Assembly: GCA_964560425.1 (NCBI GenBank)
Contig: CAZLLE010000078.1
Span: forward strand, 19,783-83,782
DNA from: CAZLLE01 sp964560425
GTDB lineage: Bacteria; Campylobacterota; Campylobacteria; Campylobacterales; QNZT01
Length of the DNA stretch: 64,000 bases
Direction of reading: 5' to 3'
Shown here: piece after piece, positions 8,785 through 16,654 of the stretch
Layout: every line of letters begins with the position of its first letter
Numbering within the stretch: position 1 is the first letter of the stretch
Notes under the pieces: generated by a model
What the model was told of the DNA's origin: nothing
The model's database searches: none
Seen by the model: only the letters and a program-made list of their open reading frames with translations
Position numbers and translations under genes: made by a program

Positions 8785-10791
8785 ATGTCACAAAACAAAA
8801 AAGATGATAAGAATAATAATTTTTTTAATCAAAATCCCCTGCTTATATTTGCAATATTTTCGATTTTAATTATTATGATATTTAAAAGTTTTATTGAGCC
8901 AAGTGCTGGAATTAATGAGGGAGAGAGTGCTTTTAACTCAATGAAGACCTCTCAAACAAAATCTATTAATTATTTTGAATTTAAAGAGTTAGTAAAATCA
9001 AAACAGATCACTTATGTAGCCATTGGTCAAACATCTATCAAAGCTGTTTCCAAAACAGGTGTAGGAAAAACAATATATTATGTTAAAAAAGTAGGACAAG
9101 ACAATACACTTATCCCACTTTTGGATGCACAAAAAATACCTTATGGGGGATATAACGAGACCAACTGGTTTACTGAAATTCTCTTCTCTTGGATTATTCC
9201 TATTTTCATCTTTGTAGGAATATGGATGTTTCTTACAAGCCGTATGCAAAAAAATATGGGCGGTGGTATTCTGGGTATGGGAAATAGTAAAAAACTCGTA
9301 AACTCTGAGAAACCAAAAGTTACCTTTGATGATGTTGCAGGAGTACAGGAGGCAAAAGAGGAGGTAAAAGAGATTGTAGACTTTTTAAAGTATCCAGAAA
9401 GATACATGAATCTTGGTGCCAAAATACCTAAAGGTGTACTTTTAGTAGGTCCTCCGGGTACTGGTAAAACCCTTCTTGCTAAAGCTGTTGCAGGAGAGGC
9501 TGATGTACCATTTTTCTCAGTTTCTGGATCAAGCTTTATCGAAATGTTTGTAGGTGTTGGTGCTAGTCGTGTAAGAGATCTTTTTGAAAATGCAAAAAAA
9601 GAGGCTCCATCTATTATATTTATTGATGAAATTGATGCAATTGGTAAAAGTAGAGCAGCGGGAGGTATGATGGGTGGAAATGATGAGAGAGAACAGACAC
9701 TAAATCAACTTCTTGCAGAGATGGATGGATTTAGTTCTGATCAATCTCCTGTTATCGTTTTGGCTGCTACAAATAGACCTGAAGTATTAGATGCTGCCCT
9801 ACTTCGTCCAGGAAGATTTGATAGACAAGTTTTGGTAGACAAGCCTGATTTTAGAGGAAGAGTTCAAGTACTTAAAGTTCATATAGAAAAAATTAAAATT
9901 GCTGATGATGTAGACTTGGAAGAGATTGCAAGACTTACTGCTGGTTTGGCAGGTGCTGATTTGGCAAATATTATCAATGAAGCAGCTCTTCTTGCAGGAA
10001 GAGCTAGCAAAGAAGAGGTTGAACAAAAAGATTTCTTTGAAGCAGTAGAGAGAGCAATTGCGGGGCTTGAGAAGAAGAGTCGTCGTATTAATCCAAAAGA
10101 GAAAAAAATTGTAGCTTATCATGAGAGTGGACATGCTCTTATTGCAGAGACAACAAAAGGGGCAAAAAGAGTTTCAAAAGTCTCTATTGTTCCAAGAGGA
10201 TTAGCCGCACTTGGTTACACACTAAATACTCCTGAAGAGAATAAATTTTTAATGCAACGACATGAGTTAATTGCTGAAATTGATGTTCTTTTAGGTGGTC
10301 GTGCAGCTGAAGAGGTATTTTTGGGTGAAATTTCGACAGGTGCAGGAAATGATTTAGAGCGTGCTACTGATATTATTAAAAGTATGGTGGGGCTATATGG
10401 AATGAGCGATGTTGCTGGACTTATGGTGCTAGAGAAGCAGAGAAATACATTTTTACAAGGTGGCTCAACAAAAGATTACAGCGATAAAATGGCTGAAGAT
10501 GTAGATCAGTACATCAAAAGTCTTTTGAATGAGAGATATAAAGATGTACTCAAAACTCTAGAAGATTATAGAGAAGCTATAGAGGAGATGGTTAAATCAC
10601 TTTTTGAGACAGAGACACTTGAGGGATCAAAAGTAGTTAGCATTATCAGAGAGTATGAAGAAAAATATAATTTAGATAGCAGATTAGCCACTCATGAAGA
10701 TAGTAATCAAGATATAGAAGAGGCAAAAAAGAAGAAAGAACAACACGAAAGTGAAACTACAACAGATAAAAATAGTGAAGAGGAGTCATAG
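8785..10791 (+). CDS. ftsH: ATP-dependent zinc metalloprotease FtsH
   Basis: FtsH is a hexameric inner-membrane AAA protease that removes damaged or regulatory proteins. Two membrane helices (about 20-35 and 130-150) flank a periplasmic domain of about 95 residues. The AAA module has Walker A GPPGTGKT at about 222-229, Walker B FIDEIDAIG, and the second region of homology ATNRPEVLDAALLRPGR. The M41 zinc site HESGH lies at about 446-450, with the third ligand Asp in the GNDLERAT region. The C-terminal tail (about 640-668) is highly charged. The ATG abuts the prmA stop codon. Confidence 0.97.
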   Translation: MSQNKKDDKNNNFFNQNPLLIFAIFSILIIMIFKSFIEPSAGINEGESAFNSMKTSQTKSINYFEFKELVKSKQITYVAIGQTSIKAVSKTGVGKTIYYVKKVGQDNTLIPLLDAQKIPYGGYNETNWFTEILFSWIIPIFIFVGIWMFLTSRMQKNMGGGILGMGNSKKLVNSEKPKVTFDDVAGVQEAKEEVKEIVDFLKYPERYMNLGAKIPKGVLLVGPPGTGKTLLAKAVAGEADVPFFSVSGSSFIEMFVGVGASRVRDLFENAKKEAPSIIFIDEIDAIGKSRAAGGMMGGNDEREQTLNQLLAEMDGFSSDQSPVIVLAATNRPEVLDAALLRPGRFDRQVLVDKPDFRGRVQVLKVHIEKIKIADDVDLEEIARLTAGLAGADLANIINEAALLAGRASKEEVEQKDFFEAVERAIAGLEKKSRRINPKEKKIVAYHESGHALIAETTKGAKRVSKVSIVPRGLAALGYTLNTPEENKFLMQRHELIAEIDVLLGGRAAEEVFLGEISTGAGNDLERATDIIKSMVGLYGMSDVAGLMVLEKQRNTFLQGGSTKDYSDKMAEDVDQYIKSLLNERYKDVLKTLEDYREAIEEMVKSLFETETLEGSKVVSIIREYEEKYNLDSRLATHEDSNQDIEEAKKKKEQHESETTTDKNSEEES

Positions 10792-10812
10792 ACCCTCTTC
10801 ACATTACATTTA

Positions 10813-10829
10813 TGTAACTTATTGTTACA
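10813..10829. promoter_or_regulatory. Candidate operator, inverted repeat TGTAAC-N5-GTTACA
   Basis: A perfect 6-base inverted repeat (10813-10818 and 10824-10829) spaced by TTATT lies 22 bases after the ftsH stop and about 160 bases before the degenerate transposase. The same arms and the same 5-base spacing occur at 35764-35780. The symmetry is that of a dimeric regulator site; the regulator is unknown. Confidence 0.4.
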
Positions 10830-10989
10830 CTTCAACTTACTATTTAAATTTTCTAAAAACAGCCTTTTATTCAATATATTTCACTTAAAAGCTTTTTATT
10901 TTAATAATAAAATATTTTAATATCTTAACCAATATTTAAAATATTTTTTTAAAAAAGTTTATTAAGATATCTTTTGCTAGATTATAAAA

Positions 10990-11613
10990 ATGAAAACAAA
11001 AAACAGATACATAATCAGATCAAGAATATCGGAAGCAAAGTTTAGAGAGATTGTAAAACTATTCTTATTAGATTTACAAGCTAATCAAATTTCACAAATT
11101 AGCGGAATTAGCAGAAATAGCATTAATAAATATTTAAAGGCAATAAGAATAACTATTATAAAAAACAATCCATTACCAACTACTATTTCTCATGAATTTT
11201 CACACAACCCAAATCCCAACCTAATTGGAGTAATAAACTACAATGGAAAAATATATACACAATTAATACCAGAATCCAAAGAGGAAGAGATCCTACAACA
11301 AATTAAACATAGATTGGATAAAACAGATGAAAATTTACAATCCACACAAATATACAATGGAATAATTCATCTTAAAAAACATAGATATTATAGACTTGAA
11401 AATACAGAACAAACAAATACAAAATATGCAATAACCACAAGTGAGGCTTTTTGGGGATATAGTAAAAATAGACTCTCAAAATTTAGAGGACTCTCAAAAA
11501 ATAGTATAGATTTACATTTTAAAGAGTGTGAATTTAGATTTAACACAAAAGATCAAGATCAATATTCACTACTGCTCAAGCTTTTTAGGGAAAAACCATT
11601 AAAACTATCCTAA
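10990..11613 (+). CDS. IS1595-family transposase relative without catalytic residues
   Basis: An uninterrupted 207-residue relative of IS1595/ISXO2-type transposases. The N-terminal helix-turn-helix region (about 12-55) and the C-terminal block (about 150-205: AFWGYSKNRLSKFRG, HFKECEFRFN, LLKLFREKPL) match the family closely. The middle does not: the segment that should carry the first catalytic Asp (VDESYFG-like) is gone, the HSDGW-like second Asp segment reads STQIYNG, and the HIN segment that supplies the Asn is replaced by TTS. I infer a catalytically dead but maintained DNA-binding protein, or a recent relic. No terminal inverted repeats or target duplications were found around it. Confidence 0.8.
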   Translation: MKTKNRYIIRSRISEAKFREIVKLFLLDLQANQISQISGISRNSINKYLKAIRITIIKNNPLPTTISHEFSHNPNPNLIGVINYNGKIYTQLIPESKEEEILQQIKHRLDKTDENLQSTQIYNGIIHLKKHRYYRLENTEQTNTKYAITTSEAFWGYSKNRLSKFRGLSKNSIDLHFKECEFRFNTKDQDQYSLLLKLFREKPLKLS

Positions 11614-11690
11614 TCAAAGTATTACCTTGGTACTTATATTACTTAAAGTAACACTATTAAAAGGAATTTTAGATTTCAATAAAAAAACAT

Positions 11691-11738
11691 AATAGAGTAT
11701 ATTTAATATATTAAATTAAATATTAAATATACTCTATT
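11691..11738. repeat. Perfect palindrome, 19-base arms, 10-base loop
   Basis: Arms 11691-11709 and 11720-11738 are exact reverse complements (outer part AATAGAGTATATTT). The loop is ATTAAATTAA. The arms are almost entirely A/T apart from the GAG/CTC at the ends, and the total length of 48 bases makes it far longer than a normal terminator. A second palindrome of similar size occupies the equivalent place in the next intergenic region. Confidence 0.85.
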
Positions 11739-12016
11739 GTAAAAATTTGATAAAAAGTGAGCTAGACAAGTAAAAAATATTATAAATACAATTAACCCCC
11801 ACAATATCAACATTTAAGATGATATGTTTCAATAAAAAAGAGAAAATATAAATTATTATAAAAAGATCAACAAAAAATTAAAATAATATGCTCATAACAC
11901 TACTATTTATACTGCAAAGAAAATATTTTATTCCCTTATAGATATTTTTTACATATAAAATAAATTTTTAAAATCTTCTAATTGTCTTGAATATAAAAGT
12001 TTAATACTTCAATATA

Positions 12017-12048
12017 TAAATAACAACAGTCAAAATATTTACCGATCT
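12017..12048 (+). promoter_or_regulatory. Sigma-28 (FliA)-like promoter of the first FN3 lipoprotein
   Basis: TAAATAAC (12017-12024), a 16-base spacer and ACCGATCT (12041-12048) resemble the flagellar sigma-28 pattern TAAA-N15-GCCGAT. Initiation would fall about 20 bases before the AAGGAG ribosome-binding site of the gene at 12081. The spacer is one base longer than ideal. Confidence 0.45.
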
Positions 12049-12080
12049 AAGGAGTGTAACAAAAAAATTAAGGAGCAGTT

Positions 12081-12989
12081 ATGCAAATAACAAAATTATT
12101 TATCTCAGGTCTATCTCTTTCACTTCTATTGGCATTAGCAGGATGTGAAAATAGCAATACAACAGCAACTACCAATGATGCTACTACTACTACTACAGCA
12201 CTATCAACAAATGCAGTAAAGACATCACTAGAAGAGGAGTCACTTCATATACTTAGTAACCAAACTTACCTAACACAAAAAGAGGTAAGGGACAATGCAT
12301 TTATTGCACCTGTAAAGCTAAAAGCATATGATATTAATGATACAAATGCATCACTAAATTGGTATCATGATGACTTAGATGATAGTAGCGATGGTTTTTT
12401 CCTATTTTATACAGAACTTGAAGATGGTGTAGATTTTAATGCAACAAAACCACTATTTGATAATTCAAGAATTGTAAATTCACCAGATCAACTCAATACT
12501 CTATTATCATTACTTAAACCAGACACAAGATATGGTGCAAGAATTGCCTCATTTAAAACAACGATTGATAATGGAGCTCCAACAAACATTGATATTTTAT
12601 TAGGGGATTGGAATAAGACCACAACAGAGTTTAGAACTCAAATAGCACAAGATCAAAATAACAGTGATGATAATAATTCTCAACAAGAACCAACACTAGC
12701 CGAACCAGATTATCGTTTATGGTGTGAAAATAATGAGAGTACAGTTATAGCTATTGAAAATATAGATAGTAGTGTTGATGGCGTAAGAATCTATAGAAAT
12801 ATCAAAGGAGAAGCAAGACCAGGAGAGCTTGTAGAGGATAATATCACAAATAGTGGTGAATATATTGATAATAATAACTCAAATGGATTAAAACCAAGTT
12901 ATCATAATTTTGAATATACTGTAAAATCGTATAAAGATGTAAATGGCACAAGAGAAGAGTCTAATGGCATCACTAAAGCTGCAGAATAA
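12081..12989 (+). CDS. Lipoprotein with two fibronectin-III-like domains (paralogue 1)
   Basis: A 302-residue secreted lipoprotein. The signal peptide ends in the lipobox LALAGC (Cys22), followed by a Thr/Asn/Ala-rich linker. Two beta-sandwich domains of fibronectin type III type follow: one at about 75-185 (PVKLKAYDINDTNASLNW, DDSSDGFFLFY) and one at about 212-300 (YRLWCENNESTV, VDGVRIYRN, FEYTVKSYKD). The same layout occurs in the next gene, with roughly similar spacing and conserved Trp and Tyr positions, so the two arose by duplication. A clear AAGGAG site precedes the ATG. Function is unknown; surface display or binding of a partner is inferred. Confidence 0.8.
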   Translation: MQITKLFISGLSLSLLLALAGCENSNTTATTNDATTTTTALSTNAVKTSLEEESLHILSNQTYLTQKEVRDNAFIAPVKLKAYDINDTNASLNWYHDDLDDSSDGFFLFYTELEDGVDFNATKPLFDNSRIVNSPDQLNTLLSLLKPDTRYGARIASFKTTIDNGAPTNIDILLGDWNKTTTEFRTQIAQDQNNSDDNNSQQEPTLAEPDYRLWCENNESTVIAIENIDSSVDGVRIYRNIKGEARPGELVEDNITNSGEYIDNNNSNGLKPSYHNFEYTVKSYKDVNGTREESNGITKAAE

Positions 12990-13001
12990 TATTTGAGACT
13001 T

Positions 13002-13027
13002 TAACACCCTTTTAATAAAGGGTGTTA
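13002..13027 (+). terminator. Hairpin after FN3 lipoprotein 1
   Basis: TAACACCCTTT (13002-13012) and AAAGGGTGTTA (13017-13027) are perfect 11-base arms around TAAT, 13 bases after the stop codon. The following bases are not a T run, so termination may be partial. Confidence 0.65.
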
Positions 13028-13090
13028 GCCCATAAATAGCAAAATCAAGTAACTTAAAGTAACAATATTCCAAAAGATATAGATAAAAGC

Positions 13091-13141
13091 TAAATTAAAT
13101 ATATTAATTTTTTTAAAATTAAAATTAATATATTTAATTTA
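13091..13141. repeat. Perfect palindrome, 21-base arms, 9-base loop
   Basis: Arms 13091-13111 and 13121-13141 are exact reverse complements made only of A and T (inner part ATATTAATTTT). It is the positional counterpart of the palindrome at 11691-11738, both lying about 40 bases after a shared CTTAAAGTAACA motif, but the arm sequences differ. Confidence 0.85.
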
Positions 13142-13319
13142 ATAAAACAGATGAAAATAATCTAAAAAAGTAACTATTACTTTAAACAAGACAATTTAAA
13201 CAGACTAATTAAACTTAAAAAACCCATTATAATATAAAAAACTTATCCTAAATAGATAAAAAATTTAAAGTTTTATCTTTATTCAATCAGCGTAATTAAC
13301 AATATATAAAACAACAGAA

Positions 13320-13350
13320 TAAATTTAATAATTTATATTTACACCGATTT
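13320..13350 (+). promoter_or_regulatory. Sigma-28 (FliA)-like promoter of the second FN3 lipoprotein
   Basis: TAAATTTA (13320-13327), exactly 15 bases, then ACCGATTT (13343-13350) fit the sigma-28 consensus spacing well. Initiation would fall near 13357, immediately before the structured leader at 13361-13423. Confidence 0.5.
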
Positions 13351-13360
13351 AAAGGCATGT

Positions 13361-13423
13361 AAGTGAGAGAACATACAAAATAAGCTCTCAATCAAAAGAG
13401 TTATTTTTTATGCTCTCTCACTT
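13361..13423 (+). promoter_or_regulatory. Structured 5' leader (long-range stem)
   Basis: AAGTGAGAGA (13361-13370) pairs perfectly with TCTCTCACTT (13414-13423), enclosing 43 bases that hold a smaller CTCT/AGAG stem and a T-rich stretch. It lies between the predicted start of transcription and the AAGGAG ribosome-binding site 20 bases later. It may stabilise or regulate the mRNA. The paralogous gene at 12081 lacks it. Confidence 0.5.
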
Positions 13424-13452
13424 AACAAAATTAAAACTTTAAGGAGTTTATT

Positions 13453-14238
13453 ATGAAAACTAGAAAATCTTTCATTAAAATAACAGCATTGTCTATAGCA
13501 GTATCTTTTATGCTTAGTGCATGTGGGACACAAACAGCAACTCAAAAGGATCAAGTAATATCTACTAAAACTTTTGCTACTAAAAGATTAAGAGATAGTG
13601 TTATAAATAGACCTTATAATTTGAGTTTTACAGATTTATCAGAGAACAATGTAACTATTTTATGGGATCACAACGATACTAGCTCTGATGGCTTTATTGT
13701 ATATTATGCAAAATTACCATTTGATGCTATTGAAATAGGAGATGTAAACTTTACAAATGCTGCAATTATTAATGATAAAAGTATTCATCAAGTTACGCTC
13801 TCCAACCTAGAGAGTAATTCAACATATGGTGTAAAAGTATCATCTTGTATGAAGTATTATATTGATGGGGCTGTAGATAAAGTTGACTCTTTGTGTAGCA
13901 AAGAAGAGGTTGTTATTACAACTCTTCCAACAATAGATACATCAAACAATGAATTGGAAAAACCGAAGTTTGATGCTTGGTGTGTAACACATTGGAGTAA
14001 TATAATTGAAATTACAGAAATTCCAGTTGGTATTGATGGTGTAAATATATATAGAAGAGATAGAGATGGAAATGGTTCAGGTGAACTTATATTAACCGAA
14101 ACAGAAATTGGTGAATATTTAGATCCAAATGACAACCTACAACCTAGCTATGAAGCATATGAGTATATAGCCAAATCATTTAAAGATGACAATGGAACAA
14201 TTACAGAATCAAGTGGTGTTATAGTTCAACCAGATTAA
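13453..14238 (+). CDS. Lipoprotein with two fibronectin-III-like domains (paralogue 2)
   Basis: A 261-residue lipoprotein with signal peptide and lipobox MLSAC (Cys23). Two fibronectin-III-like domains at about 50-155 and 170-258 mirror those of the gene at 12081: both share SDGFxxxY in the first domain and a WC(V/E), DGVxIYR, EY-x-KS(F/Y)KD series in the second. The linker after the lipobox is shorter than in the paralogue, which explains the size difference. It also has a structured leader of its own. The AAGGAG site fixes the start. It ends in a strong terminator shared with the convergent nfnB. Ligand and function are unknown. Confidence 0.8.
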   Translation: MKTRKSFIKITALSIAVSFMLSACGTQTATQKDQVISTKTFATKRLRDSVINRPYNLSFTDLSENNVTILWDHNDTSSDGFIVYYAKLPFDAIEIGDVNFTNAAIINDKSIHQVTLSNLESNSTYGVKVSSCMKYYIDGAVDKVDSLCSKEEVVITTLPTIDTSNNELEKPKFDAWCVTHWSNIIEITEIPVGIDGVNIYRRDRDGNGSGELILTETEIGEYLDPNDNLQPSYEAYEYIAKSFKDDNGTITESSGVIVQPD

Positions 14239-14244
14239 AACTAT

Positions 14245-14270
14245 AAGGTGTGGTCTTTTCACCACACCTT
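14245..14270. terminator. Bidirectional terminator between lipoprotein 2 and nfnB
   Basis: AAGGTGTGGT (14245-14254) and ACCACACCTT (14261-14270) form a perfect 10-base stem with a CTTTTC loop between two convergent genes. The following TACTCTAATTTTTTATTT offers a T-rich tail on the plus strand. The stem resembles the REP arms found near 35.5 kb but lacks their GTAG end. Confidence 0.8.
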
Positions 14271-14282
14271 TACTCTAATTTT

Positions 14283-15722
14283 TTATTTATCTTGCAGATA
14301 CTCATCTATAGAGTTTGCAGCATCTCTACCCATTCCCATAGCAAGAATAACCGTAGCTTGTCCAAGAGTGATATCTCCACCAGCCCAAACACCCTCTTTT
14401 GTCGTTTTTCCTGTTTTTGGATCAGCTTCAATATTACCCCATTGATTCAACTTTAAACCTTCAGTTGTATTTGTCAATAGTGGATTAGCACTTGTCCCAA
14501 TGGAGATAATTGCCAAATCACAATCAATATATTCATGTTTACCCTCTATTGCTATAGGTCGTCTTCTTCCCCCCTCATCTGGCTCTCCAAGCTCCATTTT
14601 TTGACAATTTATACCTGCCAATTTTCCATTGGCATCTCCAATAAATTCTAATGGTGAAGTCAAAAATTTAAACTCTATACCCTCTTGCTCGGCATGATGA
14701 ATCTCTATATGTCTTGAAGGGGCCTCCTCTCTTGTTCGTCTATAAACTATAGTTACAGTTTTGGCACCCAATCGAATAGCCGTTCTAGCTGAATCCATAG
14801 CTACATTTCCAGCACCCAATATTACTACATTTCTTCCAGGAATAATTGGTGTATCATATTTTGGAAAATCATAAGCTTTCATAAGATTTGCTCTTGTAAG
14901 ATACTCGTTTGCAGAAAAGACTCCACTCAAATCTTCACCAGGAATATTAAGAAAATTTGGAAGCCCTGCCCCAACACCTATAAAAACAGCATCATATCCC
15001 ATATCATCAAATAGTTCATCAATATCAATAGTTCTTCCAATTACATTATTACACTCTATCTTTACACCAAGATCTTTAAGAGCCTCAAGCTCATAATCTA
15101 CAATATCTTTTGCTAGTCTAAACTCGGGAATACCATATAAAAGTACTCCACCAGCTTTATGAAGAGCCTCATACATAACAACTTCATGACCTTTTTTTGC
15201 CAAATCCCCAGCAACAGTAATTCCAGCAGGTCCACTACCTACAACAGCAACTTTTTTGCCTGTTGAAGGGGGTATATCAGAGATATTTTTGACACCACTA
15301 TCTCTAGCCCAATCAGCTATGAACATCTCAAGATTACCAATACCTACAGGCTCACTATTTTTCTTTTTACCAACTACACAAACTGCTTCACACTGTATCT
15401 CTTGAGGGCAGACTCTACCACAAACAGCGGGAAGTGCCGTCTTATCCCACACAGTATTAATAGCTCCATCCAAATCTTCATTTACAATCTGTTCTAAAAA
15501 AGCAGGAATATTAATACTTACAGGACAACCAATAATACATTGGGGATCTTTACACTGAATACATCTTGCTGCTTCAAGTTGGGCTTCATGAAGACTATAT
15601 CCAAGAGTTACCTCATCAAAACATTTGTTTCTTACTTCAGGGGCCATCTCTGGCATATGCTGTCTAGGAATCTGTCTTCTCTCTTTTTTACTTAGGTATT
15701 TTACCTCTTTTTCAATCTCCAT
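14283..15722 (-). CDS. nfnB: NfnB / GltD-like NADPH and Fe-S flavoprotein subunit
   Basis: The large subunit of an NfnAB-type NADH-dependent ferredoxin:NADP oxidoreductase, in the family often annotated as glutamate synthase small subunit. About 479 residues. The N-terminal part has two cysteine clusters for [4Fe-4S] centres (CIQCKDPQCIIGCP and CGRVCPQEIQCEAVC). Two nucleotide-binding folds follow, with VGSGPAGITVAG for FAD and LGAGNVAMDSARTA for NADPH. A TTG, GTG and ATG lie close together; the ATG at 15722 has AGGA seven bases upstream and is preferred. No gltB is adjacent, and the partner just upstream is NfnA-like, so ferredoxin-NADP(H) electron transfer is likelier than glutamate synthesis. 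Confidence 0.85.
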   Translation of the reverse strand: MEIEKEVKYLSKKERRQIPRQHMPEMAPEVRNKCFDEVTLGYSLHEAQLEAARCIQCKDPQCIIGCPVSINIPAFLEQIVNEDLDGAINTVWDKTALPAVCGRVCPQEIQCEAVCVVGKKKNSEPVGIGNLEMFIADWARDSGVKNISDIPPSTGKKVAVVGSGPAGITVAGDLAKKGHEVVMYEALHKAGGVLLYGIPEFRLAKDIVDYELEALKDLGVKIECNNVIGRTIDIDELFDDMGYDAVFIGVGAGLPNFLNIPGEDLSGVFSANEYLTRANLMKAYDFPKYDTPIIPGRNVVILGAGNVAMDSARTAIRLGAKTVTIVYRRTREEAPSRHIEIHHAEQEGIEFKFLTSPLEFIGDANGKLAGINCQKMELGEPDEGGRRRPIAIEGKHEYIDCDLAIISIGTSANPLLTNTTEGLKLNQWGNIEADPKTGKTTKEGVWAGGDITLGQATVILAMGMGRDAANSIDEYLQDK

Positions 15723-15731
15723 CACCAAATC

Positions 15732-16565
15732 CTAACCATTTAATTTGCAATATTCATTATCTGAACACTGCTCTTCAAGATTATAAGCTCCAAGTCTTCT
15801 AATAAGAGAATCATAATCAACTTTATGTCCATCAAATTCTGGACCATCTACACATGCAAATTTAGTCTCATCACCTATCGTAACTCTACAACCTCCACAC
15901 ATACCAGTACCATCTATCATGATAGGATTAAGACTTACAACAGTTGGCACATCATACTCTTTTGTCATTTTTGATACAAATTTCATCATAGGAACAGGAC
16001 CAATAGCAACAACTTCACTTACATTTCCCTCTTCAAGAAGCTCTTTTAAAACTTCAGTCACAAATCCATGACGACCTTTTGAGCCATCATCAGTACAAAT
16101 TCTAAGCTCACTTGAAACTTTAGCCATCTTATCTTCTAATATTAGAAATTTTTCATTTCTAGCACCCAAAATAGTTATTACTTCATTTCCTGCCTCATAA
16201 TTTCCACGAGTAATAGGATGTAACACAGCTGTGCCCGTACCACCACCAATACAAACCACTCTACCTTTATGTTTCTCAATATGAGTAGGAGAACCAAGGG
16301 GACCTACAACATCCATATAAGAATCACCAATCTCAAGAGAACTAAAAAGTCTACTACTTTTACCTACAACCATATAAATAATAGTAATAGTACCCCTCTC
16401 TTTATCTACATCAGCCATAGTAAGAGGAACTCTCTCTCCCGTCTCATTTGCCTTGACAATTACAAATTGACCTGGTTGTGCCTTTTTTGCTATTTGTGGA
16501 GCCTCAATTTCATTTAAAAAAATAGATCCTCCCGCCATTTTCTCTTTACTTACAATCCTAAACAT
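15732..16565 (-). CDS. nfnA: NfnA-like FAD/NAD-binding, [2Fe-2S] subunit
   Basis: The small subunit of the NfnAB (SudAB) type complex, related to dihydroorotate dehydrogenase electron-transfer subunit PyrK. About 277 residues: an N-terminal flavin-binding barrel with RVPLTMAD, an NAD-binding fold with CIGGGTGTAVLHPI, and a C-terminal [2Fe-2S] site DGTGMCGGCRV plus a later Cys in FACVDG. I start it at ATG 16565 because GGAGG lies five bases upstream; an earlier ATG would add twelve residues. nfnB begins 9 bases after its stop. The pair is expected to link NADH, NADPH and ferredoxin pools, perhaps by electron bifurcation (family knowledge). Confidence 0.85.
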   Translation of the reverse strand: MFRIVSKEKMAGGSIFLNEIEAPQIAKKAQPGQFVIVKANETGERVPLTMADVDKERGTITIIYMVVGKSSRLFSSLEIGDSYMDVVGPLGSPTHIEKHKGRVVCIGGGTGTAVLHPITRGNYEAGNEVITILGARNEKFLILEDKMAKVSSELRICTDDGSKGRHGFVTEVLKELLEEGNVSEVVAIGPVPMMKFVSKMTKEYDVPTVVSLNPIMIDGTGMCGGCRVTIGDETKFACVDGPEFDGHKVDYDSLIRRLGAYNLEEQCSDNEYCKLNG

Positions 16566-16654
16566 GATTTCCTCCATTGGAACAATTATATTCAATAACA
16601 TTTTATTATAAAAGTTATAAAATTACATAATATCATTATTGAAAGGGGTAAAAG

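Larger units (their letters stand above)
11614..12080. other. 467-base AT-rich intergenic region with palindrome and promoter
   Basis: No gene is visible. From left to right it holds a motif TACTTAAAGTAACACTATT near 11649, a perfect 19-base-arm palindrome (11691-11738), about 270 bases of A/T-rich sequence without structure I can name, the element CAATATATAAATAACAACAG near 12010, and a sigma-28-like promoter ending at 12048. The same ordered set recurs upstream of the next lipoprotein gene. Confidence 0.6.
12990..13452. other. 463-base AT-rich intergenic region, layout repeats the previous one
   Basis: It contains, in order, a hairpin after the gene, the motif ACTTAAAGTAACAATATT near 13052, a perfect 21-base-arm palindrome, a stretch with TATAATATAAAA near 13230 that could be another promoter, the element CAATATATAAAACAACAG near 13300, a sigma-28-like promoter, and a structured leader. 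No open reading frame of note is present. Confidence 0.6.

Noticed and set aside
10813..10829. HP1021-type box (TGTTWCW) in the operator-like site
   Set aside because: TGTTACA fits once, but a degenerate 7-base motif occurs often by chance in this AT-rich sequence.
14245..14270. Fifth REP-like element
   Set aside because: The stem shares AAGGTGTGGTC with the REP copies but lacks the GTAG end and the AGGA loop; a plain terminator explains it.
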